Below, piece after piece: positions 36,035 to 45,741 of a DNA stretch of 64,000 nucleotides. The stretch is from the NCBI RefSeq assembly GCF_006442795.2, contig NZ_CP083957.1:248001-312000 (forward strand). Reading direction: 5' to 3'. Source of the stretch: Mesorhizobium sp. B1-1-8. GTDB taxonomy: Bacteria; Pseudomonadota; Alphaproteobacteria; Rhizobiales; Rhizobiaceae. The stretch's first letter is position 1; every line of letters begins with the position of its first letter. The notes beneath the pieces were generated by a model. That model did no database searches. It saw only the letters and a program-made list of their open reading frames with translations, and was not told where the DNA came from. The translations under genes were made by a program, and so were the position numbers.

Positions 36035-36736
36035 TCACGGCAGCTGGGCGACGAAGGACGCCGAGCTCGACACCGCGCCGAAGACGCCGCCCTGCATCTT
36101 GATCATCTTGATCGCGGCGAGATGATTGCCGTGGTCGGTCGCCCCGCAGCAATCCTCCAGCATCACGCATTCGAAGCCGCGGTCGTTGGCCTCGCGCATG
36201 GTGGTGTGCACGCAGACATCGGTGGTGATGCCGGTGAGCACGATGTTTTCGATGCCGCGCTGGTTAAGGATCAGCTCCAGGTCGGTGGCGCAGAACGAGC
36301 CCTTGCCGGGCTTGTCGATGATCGGCTCGCCCTCGGCCGGGTAAAGGTCGGGAATGATGTCCCAGCCCGGCTCGCCGCGCACCAGGATGCGCCCGCAAGG
36401 GCCGGGGTCGCCAATGCCGGCATTGATGCGGCGCGAGCGCCAACGCTTGTTGGCGGGCAGGTCGGCGAGGTCGGGCCGGTGGCCCTCGCGGGTGTGGATG
36501 ATGGCGTAGCCTTTCGCGCGCATGGCCGACAGCACGGACTTGATCGGCTCTATCGGCGCGCGCACCAGCGACAGGTCGTATCCCATATGATCGACGTAGC
36601 CGCCCGGTCCGCAGAAATCGCTCTGCATATCGATGACGATCAACGCCGTGTTGTCGGGGCGAAGTTCGCCATTGTAGGGCCATGGATACGGGTCGGCGTC
36701 GATGTAGCGCCGGGTGATTTCGGCTCTGGCGTCCAT
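36035..36736 (-). CDS. biuH: Biuret amidohydrolase
   Basis: A 233-aa cysteine hydrolase very like Rhizobium leguminosarum BiuH as I recall it: [20 protein letters not shown] at the start, [20 protein letters not shown] and [20 protein letters not shown]. The triad residues fall at Asp36, Lys142 and Cys175, the same numbers as in that enzyme. It cleaves biuret to allophanate and ammonia in the cytosol; AtzF finishes the job. Start supported by GGAG; it lies between permease and ATPase genes with 10-14 bp gaps. Confidence 0.93.
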   Translation of the reverse strand: MDARAEITRRYIDADPYPWPYNGELRPDNTALIVIDMQSDFCGPGGYVDHMGYDLSLVRAPIEPIKSVLSAMRAKGYAIIHTREGHRPDLADLPANKRWRSRRINAGIGDPGPCGRILVRGEPGWDIIPDLYPAEGEPIIDKPGKGSFCATDLELILNQRGIENIVLTGITTDVCVHTTMREANDRGFECVMLEDCCGATDHGNHLAAIKMIKMQGGVFGAVSSSASFVAQLP

Positions 36737-36750
36737 GGCAAAAACTCCAG

Positions 36751-37677
36751 CTATTTGGTGATCGACAATTCGCCCGGCGCACCCGCTAGCGAGCGTGTCG
36801 GCGACGAGGTGGCGATCATGATGATGAGGGTGAGGATGTAGGGGGCGGCGTAGAATAAATAGTAGCCTTGCGTGACGCCGACCGACTGCAGCGCCGGTCC
36901 GAGCGCTCCGGCGCCGCCGAACAGAAGCGCTGACGCAAAGCAGCCGAGCGGATTCCAGCGCGCGAAGATGACCAGCGCCACCGCCATCAGCCCCTGACCG
37001 GACGAGATGCGCTCGGTCCAGCTGCCGGGATAGTAGAGCGACAGATAGGCGCCGCCGATGCCGGCCAGAGCGCCGCCGACGCCGGTGGCGATGAGGCGCA
37101 CTGTGTTCGGGTTGAGGCCCATGGCGCGCGCGGCCTCGGAACTGTCGCCGACGACGCGCACGATGAGGCCGATACGGGTGTTGCGGAAGGCCCACCACAG
37201 GACCAGCGAAAGTGCCGCCCCGATCAGGAACAGGACGTTGACGTCGAGTGCCGCCTGCACCTGCGGAATGTCGGACCAGGCGCCGAAGGGAATGGCCGGA
37301 AGGTTCGGCGCTTTCGGCTTGATGAACGGCTTGCCGAAGAAGAAGGCGAGCCCCGAGCCGAACAGCATCAGCGCAATGCCGATGGCGATGTCGTTGACTT
37401 TCGGGAATTTGCAGATCCAGCCATGGAACAGGCCGAAGCAAAGGCCAGCGGCCCCGGCGGCCAGCAGGCCGAGCCATGGCGAGTTGGTCATGACCGCGAC
37501 TGCATATGCGGTCATGGCGCTGAAGACGAGCGTGCCTTCCAGCCCCAGATTGATGCGGCCGGAGCGCTCGGTGATAGCCTCGCCCAGCGAAACGAAGATG
37601 AAGGGCGTCGACACCCGGATGGCACCGCCGAGGATGGCGAGCGGCACACCCCAGAGGCCGATCCCGGTCGCATCCAT
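36751..37677 (-). CDS. ABC transporter permease (BMP/nucleoside type) 2
   Basis: A 308-aa inner-membrane protein with about eight hydrophobic spans ([20 protein letters not shown], then [18 protein letters not shown]). [15 protein letters not shown] motifs belong to the branched/nucleoside-like BMP transporter permeases. The Met chosen overlaps the previous permease stop as TGATG; an earlier start would overlap by 19 bp. Probable substrate: biuret or related urea oligomers, by context. Confidence 0.9.
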   Translation of the reverse strand: MDATGIGLWGVPLAILGGAIRVSTPFIFVSLGEAITERSGRINLGLEGTLVFSAMTAYAVAVMTNSPWLGLLAAGAAGLCFGLFHGWICKFPKVNDIAIGIALMLFGSGLAFFFGKPFIKPKAPNLPAIPFGAWSDIPQVQAALDVNVLFLIGAALSLVLWWAFRNTRIGLIVRVVGDSSEAARAMGLNPNTVRLIATGVGGALAGIGGAYLSLYYPGSWTERISSGQGLMAVALVIFARWNPLGCFASALLFGGAGALGPALQSVGVTQGYYLFYAAPYILTLIIMIATSSPTRSLAGAPGELSITK

Positions 37678-38801
37678 CACGAGGCCCTCTGCCACAAATC
37701 GGGATTGAAGATCTTGAAGCGGCCGTACAAGGTTTCGCTGAGCAGGATGACGATGAACAGCATGCCTTGCAGCACCAGCACGGTGGCGTCGGGCAGGTCC
37801 ATGCGGCGCTGGATCAGCCCGCCGGACGCGTCAATGCCGCCAAGCAGGATGGCGACCGGGATGATGGCCAGCGGGTTGTGGCGGGCGAGGAAGGCGACGA
37901 GGATGCCGGTGTAGCCATATCCGGCGGCGAGCGAGCCGTTGGCGCTGCCTTGCACGGCAGCGACTTCCAGCATGCCGGCAAGACCGGCAAGGCCGCCCGC
38001 GAGCGCGGTAAAGCCGACGATGAGCGGTCCGACGGCCAGCCCCTGCACCTGCGCTGCCCTGACATTGCCGCCGGCGATGCGGGCGGCAAACCCCCAGCGG
38101 GTTTTTTCGATCAGCACCCAGGAGAGCACGCAGGCGACGACGCCGACGGCAAGCCCCCAATGCACCTCCATGCCCGGAATGTCGCCGATACGGTAGATGT
38201 CGGCGAGCGGCTCGGTCGAGGGCTTGTTGAGCGAGGCCGGGTCGCGCAGCGGCCCCTCCACCAGCTGGTTCATCAGGGCGATGGCGATGTAGGCCATCAG
38301 CAGGCTGGAAATGGTCTCGTTGACGGCCCGGTAGTGGCGGAGCGCGCCGACGGCACCGATCCAGATGCCGCCGGCGGCCAGGCCCGCCACGCCCATGGCA
38401 AGAATGACAATGAAGGAAGGCGCGCCGCCCAGTGCCACGCCTATGGCAGCGGCGCTGACGCCGCCGAGAACGATGGCGCCCTCGCCGCCGATGACGACGA
38501 GGCCGAGCCTGGCCGGCAGTGCCACGCACAGTGCCGCCAGCAAAAGGGGAGCGGCGCGCGACAGCGAGTTCTGCACCGAGAACCACGAACCGAAGCCGCC
38601 CCGCCACATCGTCTCGTAGAGCAGGATCGGCGACTTGCCGACCAGGGCGATGAACAGGCTGAACAGCGCCATGCCGACGACAAGTGCCGTGAGCGGAATG
38701 ACGAAAGCCTCAGCCCGCCGCGCGATCCATTCCAGCGCCGCCGGATATCCCTTGGCGCCGAGCATGGCCGGCGCCTCCGCACTGCTGACGGTGTCCGCCA
38801 T
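37677..38801 (-). CDS. ABC transporter permease (BMP/nucleoside type) 1
   Basis: A 374-aa membrane protein. A first span ([20 protein letters not shown]), a [20 protein letters not shown] segment and [20 protein letters not shown] are characteristic of the permease that pairs with BMP-type ATPases. It forms a heterodimeric channel with the next gene product. It is 21 bp behind the binding-protein gene. Confidence 0.92.
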   Translation of the reverse strand: MADTVSSAEAPAMLGAKGYPAALEWIARRAEAFVIPLTALVVGMALFSLFIALVGKSPILLYETMWRGGFGSWFSVQNSLSRAAPLLLAALCVALPARLGLVVIGGEGAIVLGGVSAAAIGVALGGAPSFIVILAMGVAGLAAGGIWIGAVGALRHYRAVNETISSLLMAYIAIALMNQLVEGPLRDPASLNKPSTEPLADIYRIGDIPGMEVHWGLAVGVVACVLSWVLIEKTRWGFAARIAGGNVRAAQVQGLAVGPLIVGFTALAGGLAGLAGMLEVAAVQGSANGSLAAGYGYTGILVAFLARHNPLAIIPVAILLGGIDASGGLIQRRMDLPDATVLVLQGMLFIVILLSETLYGRFKIFNPDLWQRAS

Positions 38802-38822
38802 AGTCCCCGTCTCCGCTCGGCT

Positions 38823-39950
38823 TCAGGCGGTCGAGCCGACGATGCCCTCGACGAGATAGTCCATGCTTTCGAGCTCGATGGCTGTCTCGACGAAGGCCTG
38901 GCCTTCCGTCGCTACGACGGCGCCTTTGTTGCTCTTCAGCGGGCCCTTGATGACGGAGAAGCCGCCCTTCATCATTTCGGCCAGGGTGGCGTCGAATTGC
39001 TTGCGGGCCGGCTCGCCGACGGCGGGACCGAGCGGACTCATCTTGACGAAGCCGTCGGCCAGGCCGCCGCGGGTGAAATTGGGCAACGGCGTGCCGGCGA
39101 TGAGGTCGTCGACGAACATCTTGTAGACCTTGGCCCAGTTCCACTCGGCCCCGGTCAGGTATTTTTCCGGCGCCAGCGGGCTCTGGTTGGCGTGGTAGCC
39201 ACAGACGAAGGCGCCGCGGCCCGCCGCCGTCTCGACCACCACTTTCGGGCTGTCGACATGGCAGGTGATGACGTCGGCGCCCTGGTCGACCAGCGCGTTG
39301 GTGGCTTCCGCTTCCTTCACCGCCAGCGACCATTCGCCGGTGAAGATGACCTGGCAGGTGATCGACGGATCGACCGAGCGCGCACCGAGCAGGAAGGAGT
39401 TGATGTTGAGCAGCACCTGCGGAATGGGCTTGGCGGCGACGAAACCGAGCTTCTTGCTCTTCGAGGTGTGGCCGGCGACGACGCCGTTCAGGTACTGGCC
39501 CATGCCGATATAGCCGAAATAGGAGCCGGCATTCATCGGGTGCTTGGCCTTGTCCCACATGCCGCCGCAATGGCGAAACTGCACGTCGGGGAATTTCGCG
39601 CACATGGCCAGCATGTGCGGATCGAAATAGCCGAAGGAGGTTGGGAAGATAAGCGAGGCGCCGTCGAGGTTGATCATCGATTCCATCGTCTTCTGGACGT
39701 CGACCGTCTCGGGAACGTTTTCCTCCTCGACGACGGAGATGCCTTCGATGCCCTTCAGCGACGCGGCGCCTTCGGCATGCGCCTGGTTGTAGCCATAGTC
39801 GTCCTTCGGGCCGACATAGATGAAGCCGACAGTGGCAGAGGCGGCGAAGGCACGGCCCATGGGAAAGGATGTCGAGGCGAGGCCTAGTGCGGCTCCCGCG
39901 GCGGTGGTTTTGAGCAGTTGGCGGCGGTTAAGCATGAATCTGTCGGTCAT
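38823..39950 (-). CDS. BMP-family substrate-binding protein (Tat-exported)
   Basis: A 375-aa binding protein. The N-terminus MTDRFMLNRRQLLKTTAAGA has a twin-arginine motif (NRRQLLK) and a signal ending RAFAASA, so folded export to the periplasm is likely. The body has GFIYVGPKDDYGYNQAHAEG, SLIFPTSFGYFDPHM and PNFTRGGLADGFV of the BMP/PnrA fold. It should capture the operon's substrate, probably biuret or triuret. It is the first operon gene, divergent from the GntR regulator. Confidence 0.92.
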   Translation of the reverse strand: MTDRFMLNRRQLLKTTAAGAALGLASTSFPMGRAFAASATVGFIYVGPKDDYGYNQAHAEGAASLKGIEGISVVEEENVPETVDVQKTMESMINLDGASLIFPTSFGYFDPHMLAMCAKFPDVQFRHCGGMWDKAKHPMNAGSYFGYIGMGQYLNGVVAGHTSKSKKLGFVAAKPIPQVLLNINSFLLGARSVDPSITCQVIFTGEWSLAVKEAEATNALVDQGADVITCHVDSPKVVVETAAGRGAFVCGYHANQSPLAPEKYLTGAEWNWAKVYKMFVDDLIAGTPLPNFTRGGLADGFVKMSPLGPAVGEPARKQFDATLAEMMKGGFSVIKGPLKSNKGAVVATEGQAFVETAIELESMDYLVEGIVGSTA

Positions 39951-40006
39951 GGTGAATGCTCCCCTTTGGACCCTTTTCCGGGTCGGTTAACATGCCGTCA
40001 AGGAAA

Positions 40007-40107
40007 GTGCATGCAATCGCTGTGCCAGTTTGCGAATTTGACTTTATTCAATAAAATCAGCTGTCAGTTCGAAGCCTGGTGCCTATGCTGAAGGCAATTG
40101 CATGCAC
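40007..40107. promoter_or_regulatory. Inverted pair of TGCATGCA sites (candidate GntR operators)
   Basis: GTGCATGCAAT (40007-40017) and its inverted copy ATTGCATGCAC (40097-40107) lie 90 bp apart in the divergent promoter region of the importer operon and the GntR gene. Each contains the palindrome TGCATGCA. Their symmetry and location fit a regulator dimer controlling both promoters, possibly by looping. Confidence 0.5.
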
Positions 40108-40226
40108 TTGTTGCCTCGAAAGTAGCCAATTTGACAGGCAGATTAAAATAGAGGCATAGAGGGCACATCCGAGTCGAAAGGCCAACGAGTCGGCCGGCTC
40201 CATGAAGAAGACACGACGGAGGAAAA

Positions 40227-40919
40227 TTGTCGGGGAAGCGCAGCTTGATCAGGTCGGGCACGACCGTGGATCAGATGGTCAGGGCGATCGGCGACCGGAT
40301 CGTCACTGGCTACCTGCGCCCCGGCGAAAAGCTGGACGAGACCTCGCTCGCCGCTCGCTTCGACGTGTCACGCACTCCTGTCAGGGAAGCGCTCGGCCAG
40401 CTCAGCGCCATGGGCCTCGTCGAGAGGCGGCCCAACAGGGGCGCTATCGTTGCCGTCGTGACGCAGGAGCATCTCGCCTCGATGTTCGAGAGCATGGCCG
40501 AACTGGAAGCGATCTGCGCGCGCTTGTCGGCCGAGCGCATGACCAGCAGCGAGCGTCGCGGGCTCGAGATCGAGCACCAGGCTTCGGCGCGGATGGTGCA
40601 GCTGGGCGCCGAGGAGGACTATGAGTATTTCAACACCGAGTTCCACAGCCGGCTTTACCGTGGCGCGCACAATACGCATATCCACGATCTCACCGTGATG
40701 ACCCGCAGCCGGCTGGCACCCTTCCGCCGCGCGCAGTTCATGCTGCCCGGACGGCTGGCCAAATCCTGGCAGGAACACGACCTGATCGTCACCGCAATCA
40801 TGCGCGGAAACGGCGTGGCTGCGGGCAAGGCCGCGAGGGACCATGTCTCTATCGTCAGCGAGGCGAGCGCGGTGTTCGCGGCTGATGATCGTAAGCCAAT
40901 TCGGCGGGACGTGGCCTGA
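40227..40919 (+). CDS. GntR-family (FadR/FCD) transcriptional regulator
   Basis: A 230-aa regulator: winged helix (IVTGYLRPGEKLDETSLAAR, FDVSRTPVREALGQLSAMGL) followed by an all-helical FCD ligand domain (MFESMAELEAICARLSAERM, FHSRLYRGAHN, WQEHDLIVTAI), whose His/Asp residues bind metal in relatives. The start is TTG with GGAGGAAAA immediately upstream. It is divergent from the biuret-type importer operon and is the obvious candidate to sense biuret, allophanate or a downstream metabolite. Confidence 0.9.
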   Translation: MSGKRSLIRSGTTVDQMVRAIGDRIVTGYLRPGEKLDETSLAARFDVSRTPVREALGQLSAMGLVERRPNRGAIVAVVTQEHLASMFESMAELEAICARLSAERMTSSERRGLEIEHQASARMVQLGAEEDYEYFNTEFHSRLYRGAHNTHIHDLTVMTRSRLAPFRRAQFMLPGRLAKSWQEHDLIVTAIMRGNGVAAGKAARDHVSIVSEASAVFAADDRKPIRRDVA

Positions 40920-41251
40920 AAATTTCCGGACGGTCCGAATCTTAGCAGACGATGTCTGGTGGGCCTTGGCTAGGCGATCGCCCTCCCCAGCGGCAGTATA
41001 GCCGCAGATGACGAGCAGCATCCTCTCCCCTCCCGGCAGGCTCTGGCACAGTCGGCGCTGCCACCGCCTATGTAATGCAGTGCTTTGTCGAACGCCTCCT
41101 GGTTCAGGTCGCCGGCCCTCACGATGTGCGCATGGGCTTTTGGGCCTGTGAGTTCAGTAGGTGCGTGCGACCTGTGCGCGATCTCTGAAACTCAAAGAGA
41201 TGACCCGGGCGCCGCCCTGCGCCCAGGTTGTCTGCATAGTCTATGCGCGGT
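40920..41251. other. Convergent intergenic region with a repeat-derived segment
   Basis: Lies between the converging GntR and hydrolase genes. Its part near 40962-41040 is a diverged relative of a piece of the 1.4-kb repeats; the rest shows nothing. Confidence 0.5.
40962..41040 (-). repeat. Diverged fragment of the 1.4-kb repeat with a conserved mini-frame
   Basis: On the minus strand this reads MLLVICGYTAAGEGDRLAKA. The matching piece of the 1.4-kb repeats (22372-22450 and 43996-44074) reads ALLAICAYRAVGEGDRLAKA in one frame. Several of the differences are third-position, synonymous changes, so this frame seems, or once was, under protein-level selection. No complete gene could be defined at any of the three places. 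Confidence 0.5.
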
Positions 41252-41947
41252 TCAGTTCGTCGCGGCGGCGGCCTTCTCGATGAGGTCGGCGACGGCCTTG
41301 GGATCGGAGACGTAAACGGCATGGCTGCCGGGCACTTCCACGGTCGTCGCGCCGGCCCGGTTGGCCATCTGGCGCTGTGCCGGCGGCGGGATCATGTGGT
41401 CGTCGGTGGCAACCAGGTACCAGCTCGGCTTCACTCTCCAGGCCGGCTTGGTGACCTTGCCTTCGAGCGCTGCCACACCCCACGGAACCTGCGAGTCCGC
41501 CATGAAGGCGGCAAGCGACGGACGCACGTCGGCGGCGAAGGAGGCGGCGAACTTTTCCTTGTCCAGCATCAGGAAGCCGTCGACCGGCGGCAGGATCGGC
41601 GGGACCGGGGCACCGGGAGGCGGGTTGGCGATTAGGGTCGAGACCGACTCGCCGGCATCCGCCGCGAAAGCCGCGATGTAAACCACGGCCGAGACCTTCG
41701 GATCCGTGCCGGCTTCCGACACCACGACGCCACCATAGGAATGGCCGACCAGGATGACGTCGCCCTTGGCTTCGGCAATGGCGCGCTTCGTCACCGCGAC
41801 GTCGTCGGCGAGCGAGGTGGTGGGGTTTTGGGCGATGATGACGTCAAAGCCGTCCTTCTTGAGCTGGTGGTAGAGCCCTTCCCAGCCGGAGCCATCGACG
41901 AAGCCGCCATGCACGAGGACGACAGATTTTGCTGTGTTGTTCGACAT
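41252..41947 (-). CDS. Alpha/beta-fold hydrolase
   Basis: A 231-aa hydrolase of the EstC/pyrethroid-hydrolase-like group: VVLVHGGFVDGSGWEGLYHQ (oxyanion HGG), nucleophile Ser70 in VILVGHSYGGVVVSEAG, a late catalytic His in EVPGSHAVYVSDP, and an acidic residue near WYLVATDDHMIPP. No signal peptide. Substrate unknown, probably a small ester or amide. It is divergent from the winged-helix/TPR gene, which could regulate it. Confidence 0.88.
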   Translation of the reverse strand: MSNNTAKSVVLVHGGFVDGSGWEGLYHQLKKDGFDVIIAQNPTTSLADDVAVTKRAIAEAKGDVILVGHSYGGVVVSEAGTDPKVSAVVYIAAFAADAGESVSTLIANPPPGAPVPPILPPVDGFLMLDKEKFAASFAADVRPSLAAFMADSQVPWGVAALEGKVTKPAWRVKPSWYLVATDDHMIPPPAQRQMANRAGATTVEVPGSHAVYVSDPKAVADLIEKAAAATN

Positions 41948-42135
41948 TTCCAGTTCTCCTTTTCAAAAGCGTTGTTTGCGTTTGGTTGCAGGAGGACTAT
42001 GCGACGGAGCGGCCATGCTCGCTTTGAGGCGGCCTTCAGGACCTCTTGATTTTCCCTTGAGATCGCTTTGATTTTACGTCCACGACGCGGCTACAGTGTT
42101 GGAAACGCCATTTGCGCGATCTGGAGCAAAAAAAA

Positions 42136-43677
42136 TTGCCGTATCATTTCGAGGATTTCGCTTTGGACGGCGATCGGCGCGAACTGCGCCGCGGCAATGA
42201 TTTGATCCCGGTCGAGCCGCAGGTCTTCGACCTGCTGCAATATCTGATCCGCAACCGCGAGCGCGTGGTGAGCAAGGACGACCTTGTCGACGTTGTCTGG
42301 CAGGGCCGCATCGTTTCCGACGCCACGCTGGCCAGCCGCGTCAACGCCGCCCGCAGCGCGCTCGGCGACAGTGGCGAGGAGCAGCGGCTGATCCGCACCA
42401 TCCTGCGCCGAGGGCTCCGCTTCGTCGGCTCGGTGCGCGAGGAAGGCGGCCGCCAGGCGGCGGAGCAGGCGGCGCCCTGCCCCGACATCCCGGCCCGCCC
42501 CTCCATCGCGGTGCTGCCTTTCCAGAATATGAGCGGCGACCCCGAGCAGGATTATTTCGCCGACGGCATGGTCGAGGACATCATCACCGGCCTGTCGCGC
42601 ATCCGCTGGTTGTTCGTAATCGCGCGGAACTCGAGCTTCACCTATAAGGGCCGCGCGGTCGACGTGAAGCAGGTTGGCCGCGAGCTCGGCGTGCGCTACG
42701 TGCTGGAAGGCAGCGTGCGCAAGGTGGGCAGCCGGGTGCGCATCACCGGCCAGTTGATCGATGCCGAGGACGGCAGCCATATCTGGGCCGAACGCTACGA
42801 TCGCGACCTGACCGACGTGTTCGCGCTGCAGGACGAAATCACCATCAGCGTGGTTGCGGCGATCGAACCCAATTTGCGCCGGGCCGAGATCGAGCGCGTC
42901 AAGCGCAAGCGCCCCGACAGCCTCGACGCCTATGACCTGTTGCTGCGCGCCTTGCCCGATGTCTACACCTTCATGCCGCAAGGCGCCGCCAAGGGCATGC
43001 CGCTGCTCGACAAGGCTCTGGCTATAGAACCGAGCTATGCGCTTGCCCACGGTTTCGCCGCCTGGGCGCACCAGACGCTGTTCATCCGCGGCGGCATGCA
43101 AAGCGAGCACCGCGACAAGGCCGCCCGCCATGCGCATGCCGCGATCGAGCACGGCCCGGGCGACGCGATGGCGCTGGCCCTTGCCGGCTTCACCATCGGC
43201 CTTGTCGAGCATGACCGCAGGCTCGCCGACGAGGCGTTCGCGGCGGCTTTGGCGCTGAGCGCCTCCTGTGCCTTCGTCTATGCCTTCGGCTGCGTGCCGG
43301 TGGCCTATGGCGGCGATGCGGCGCGTGCGATCGACTGGTGCGAGCGGGCGATGCGGCTCTCCCCGCTCGACGCCATGAGCTGTGTGCCGCAAGGCATCAT
43401 CGGCTTCAGCAATTTCTTGGCCGGCCGTCACGAGCAGGCCGTAGCCGCGGGCCGCCGCGCCGTGGAGCTCAACCCCGGCTTCAGCATCCTGCATGGCTGG
43501 CTGGCCGCGCCCCTGGCTAGGCTCGGCCGGATCGAGGAGGCAAAGGCGGTGGGCGCGCGGCTGATGGCGCTCGAACCGCATTTTACCATCGGCGGCTGGT
43601 CGGCGGCGGTGGGCATAGCTCCGAGCATTCTAGGCGAAGTTACCGGAGCCATGCGGTTGGCGGGTCTGCGAGGCTAG
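42136..43677 (+). CDS. Winged-helix (OmpR/CadC-like) regulator with TolB-N and TPR domains
   Basis: A 513-aa protein. Residues 1-95 are an OmpR-type winged helix (YHFEDFALDGDRRELRRGND, EPQVFDLLQYLIRNRERVVS, LIRTILRRGLRFVG). Residues about 120-240 form the TolB-N-like domain (IAVLPFQNMSGDPEQDYFAD, GVRYVLEGSVRKVGSRVRIT), followed by TPR helices. No membrane span is seen, so it is a cytosolic DNA-binding relative of CadC. The start is TTG with GGAG nine bases upstream; a TTG eight codons earlier has no ribosome site. It is divergent from the hydrolase gene and followed by copy 2 of the 1.4-kb repeat. Confidence 0.88.
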   Translation: MPYHFEDFALDGDRRELRRGNDLIPVEPQVFDLLQYLIRNRERVVSKDDLVDVVWQGRIVSDATLASRVNAARSALGDSGEEQRLIRTILRRGLRFVGSVREEGGRQAAEQAAPCPDIPARPSIAVLPFQNMSGDPEQDYFADGMVEDIITGLSRIRWLFVIARNSSFTYKGRAVDVKQVGRELGVRYVLEGSVRKVGSRVRITGQLIDAEDGSHIWAERYDRDLTDVFALQDEITISVVAAIEPNLRRAEIERVKRKRPDSLDAYDLLLRALPDVYTFMPQGAAKGMPLLDKALAIEPSYALAHGFAAWAHQTLFIRGGMQSEHRDKAARHAHAAIEHGPGDAMALALAGFTIGLVEHDRRLADEAFAAALALSASCAFVYAFGCVPVAYGGDAARAIDWCERAMRLSPLDAMSCVPQGIIGFSNFLAGRHEQAVAAGRRAVELNPGFSILHGWLAAPLARLGRIEEAKAVGARLMALEPHFTIGGWSAAVGIAPSILGEVTGAMRLAGLRG

Positions 43678-43851
43678 CCGGATAGCCAAGAAGTCCAAGT
43701 CTGGCTTTTTAGCTCACGGCCCGTACGAGAGCGTGCAACCAGTCTTCAGTGTTGGCCAATCAGAGAAAATGCTTGTGAGCACGATAGACCGATAGCTTGC
43801 CACAACTGACGTCTGCTTCCAGTAAGAGGCTAACGCGGCCCGTATGACCGG

Positions 43852-45275
43852 CATTGAGGCGCAAAGCAGACAGTCCGGGTCCGAAAGTCGACGCGCTGGG
43901 AAATCTCACCCCATCACATCGTAGAGCGGACAACAGCCTTGATGTGTTCTGGCAGGTCGAGCTCGCCGCGCGCCTCGATCTGCAAAGAGATATCGGGCCT
44001 TGGCCAAGCGATCGCCTTCCCCGACCGCACGATAGGCGCAGATGGCTAGTAGCGCCCCTCCTCCTCTCGGCCAGCCTTGATGTGATCGCAGCCGCGACTG
44101 CCTCTTTGGTGGACGGCCTTCCCAAACGCACCGTGCGCTGCCGTGTGCGCCTCAATCGGAGTTCGCAGGTCGATGGATGGTTGCCGATCACGGCTCATCG
44201 GTTCTGTGCCGCGAGCGTTTGCTGGAACGGTGGCAGCAGCGACTGCGCAACCGGAATCGCAGAGTAAGGCGCGGCGACCAATCCTGGACATGGTGAACTC
44301 TCCTCTTCGCATTACAACAGGCCAGAGCCATGAACAAAGCTGATGCCTATAGTTCGGGCAAGCTGGGGTTGCGATACGTCCGACTGGACGCGAACGATGG
44401 CTCTCTGCCTGCCGACCTGCCGATCAGCGGGATGAGGGCTCGGTTGAGGTTGGCCTTTGTCCCCGCCGCAGTAGCAGGAGCCGCTTCGATTCCGAGCTGG
44501 CCTCTCGCTACTGCATCGATCACTCCTCGGAATGTGAGTCTGTCGCGGTGCGCCGCAAGGAAACAAACTCAGCAGATTTCCGTATTGGGGAGTTGCAAAT
44601 CGCGAAACGGATGCGCCTTGCACTCGGCTATCTCGGCCGGCTAATCCTGGCAATATCCCTGATGGTCGCGCGGAGTAGAGGCCAGGGAAACTCGGCGTCG
44701 CTTTCCGACGGCTGAGCTACCCTAAGCACGGCATCTAGTTTGGCGGCCACACCGGCAAGGGTAGTGGCTGGCGTTTCTGACAATACCTCAAGCAATTCTT
44801 CTGCTCGATCGGCGGCTTCGCGTTCAGCGCGCAATGCGGAGGAATAGCCAATTTCTTCAGCGGCGGCATCCCAGCGAATCTGGTGGGCCGCCAAGTCGGC
44901 TTCGGCCTTAGCGCGGATTGTTGCGTCGATGGAATCGGCGCCAGGCAATTCACCGATTTCCTTCAGACAATGCAGTGTCAGGCTCTCACCATTGGACTGC
45001 AGGATCGTCGCGCGCGGAAAACCGACAGTTTCGGCAAGCTTCCGCTCCAGCCGCTGTTGGTCGCGGCACTGCCGCTCGGTCAATTTGAAGGCCTCCTGCC
45101 ACTCGCGCCATACCGTTACAGCGGCATCAGCGGATTGGTCCTCATCCAGGATCTTGCGAGCAACCTCGGTTGGCTGCGACCCCACCATTGCATTTGCCGT
45201 TCGGGCAGCTACGGTCCTGCCCGTGACGAGGGGCAAAGTCGTGGTATTGTCGGAATCAGCCATGATCCGAGCTCC
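43852..45275. repeat. 1.4-kb direct repeat, copy 2
   Basis: Near-identical to 22228-23651. The left edge (CATTGAGGCGCAAAGCAGAC) begins 175 bp after a TolB-N/TPR gene, as copy 1 begins 154 bp after another; the right edge (GATCCGAGCTCC) stops between the 211-aa gene and a divergent XRE gene. The flanks differ on both sides. Confidence 0.95.
44628..45263 (-). CDS. Repeat-borne hypothetical protein (211 aa), copy 2
   Basis: Identical in amino-acid sequence to the product of 23004-23639. The frame extends 32 codons further upstream here, but those codons lie outside the repeat and have no counterpart in copy 1, so the shared ATG is preferred. It faces a different XRE regulator about 130 bp upstream. 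Function unknown; helical and acidic. Confidence 0.65.
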   Translation of the reverse strand: MADSDNTTTLPLVTGRTVAARTANAMVGSQPTEVARKILDEDQSADAAVTVWREWQEAFKLTERQCRDQQRLERKLAETVGFPRATILQSNGESLTLHCLKEIGELPGADSIDATIRAKAEADLAAHQIRWDAAAEEIGYSSALRAEREAADRAEELLEVLSETPATTLAGVAAKLDAVLRVAQPSESDAEFPWPLLRATIRDIARISRPR

Positions 45276-45395
45276 GTCCAGCTTGGTAGTGGTCAGGCTG
45301 GCGCAAACGCGTTGGCGTGTAACCAACCGAGTTCGTGCCCTCTCCTCAATGTCAGCCATTTAGCCTGACTTGGACCATAAGGTCAAGCAAAAAGT

Positions 45396-45671
45396 ATGAT
45401 TTCGAAATTTAACCCGATGTCGGTTGAGCAGTGCAGAGGTGCTAGGGCGATGCTCGGCTGGAGCCAAAACCAACTGGCGGAAGCGGCGGGCGTTTCGCGC
45501 GCAACGGTGGTCGATTTCGAGCGAGGGCTTCGAATTCCTCATCGTAACAACCTGACCGCCATTCAGCAGGCCCTAGAGGCTGCAGGGATAGAGTTCATAT
45601 CCGAGAACGGTGGCGGACCAGGTGTCCGCTTCTCACGCAGAATAGACGACCCCAAAATGGAAGTCCGTTAA
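45396..45671 (+). CDS. XRE-family transcriptional regulator (91 aa)
   Basis: A 91-aa regulator: CRGARAMLGWSQNQLAEAAG then VSRATVVDFERGLRIPHRNN form the Cro/CI helix-turn-helix; the tail AAGIEFISENGGGPGVRFSR is typical of this small-regulator group. Same fold, orientation and position as the 77-aa regulator beside repeat copy 1, but clearly different in sequence. Likely controls the divergent 211-aa gene or itself. Confidence 0.88.
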   Translation: MISKFNPMSVEQCRGARAMLGWSQNQLAEAAGVSRATVVDFERGLRIPHRNNLTAIQQALEAAGIEFISENGGGPGVRFSRRIDDPKMEVR

Positions 45672-45741
45672 GGGCCGACACCGGACGGGCGGCTTTTCGG
45701 ATGGCGAGCTAGAAGGCGGACGGATGTGTCCAGCCTGTCAC

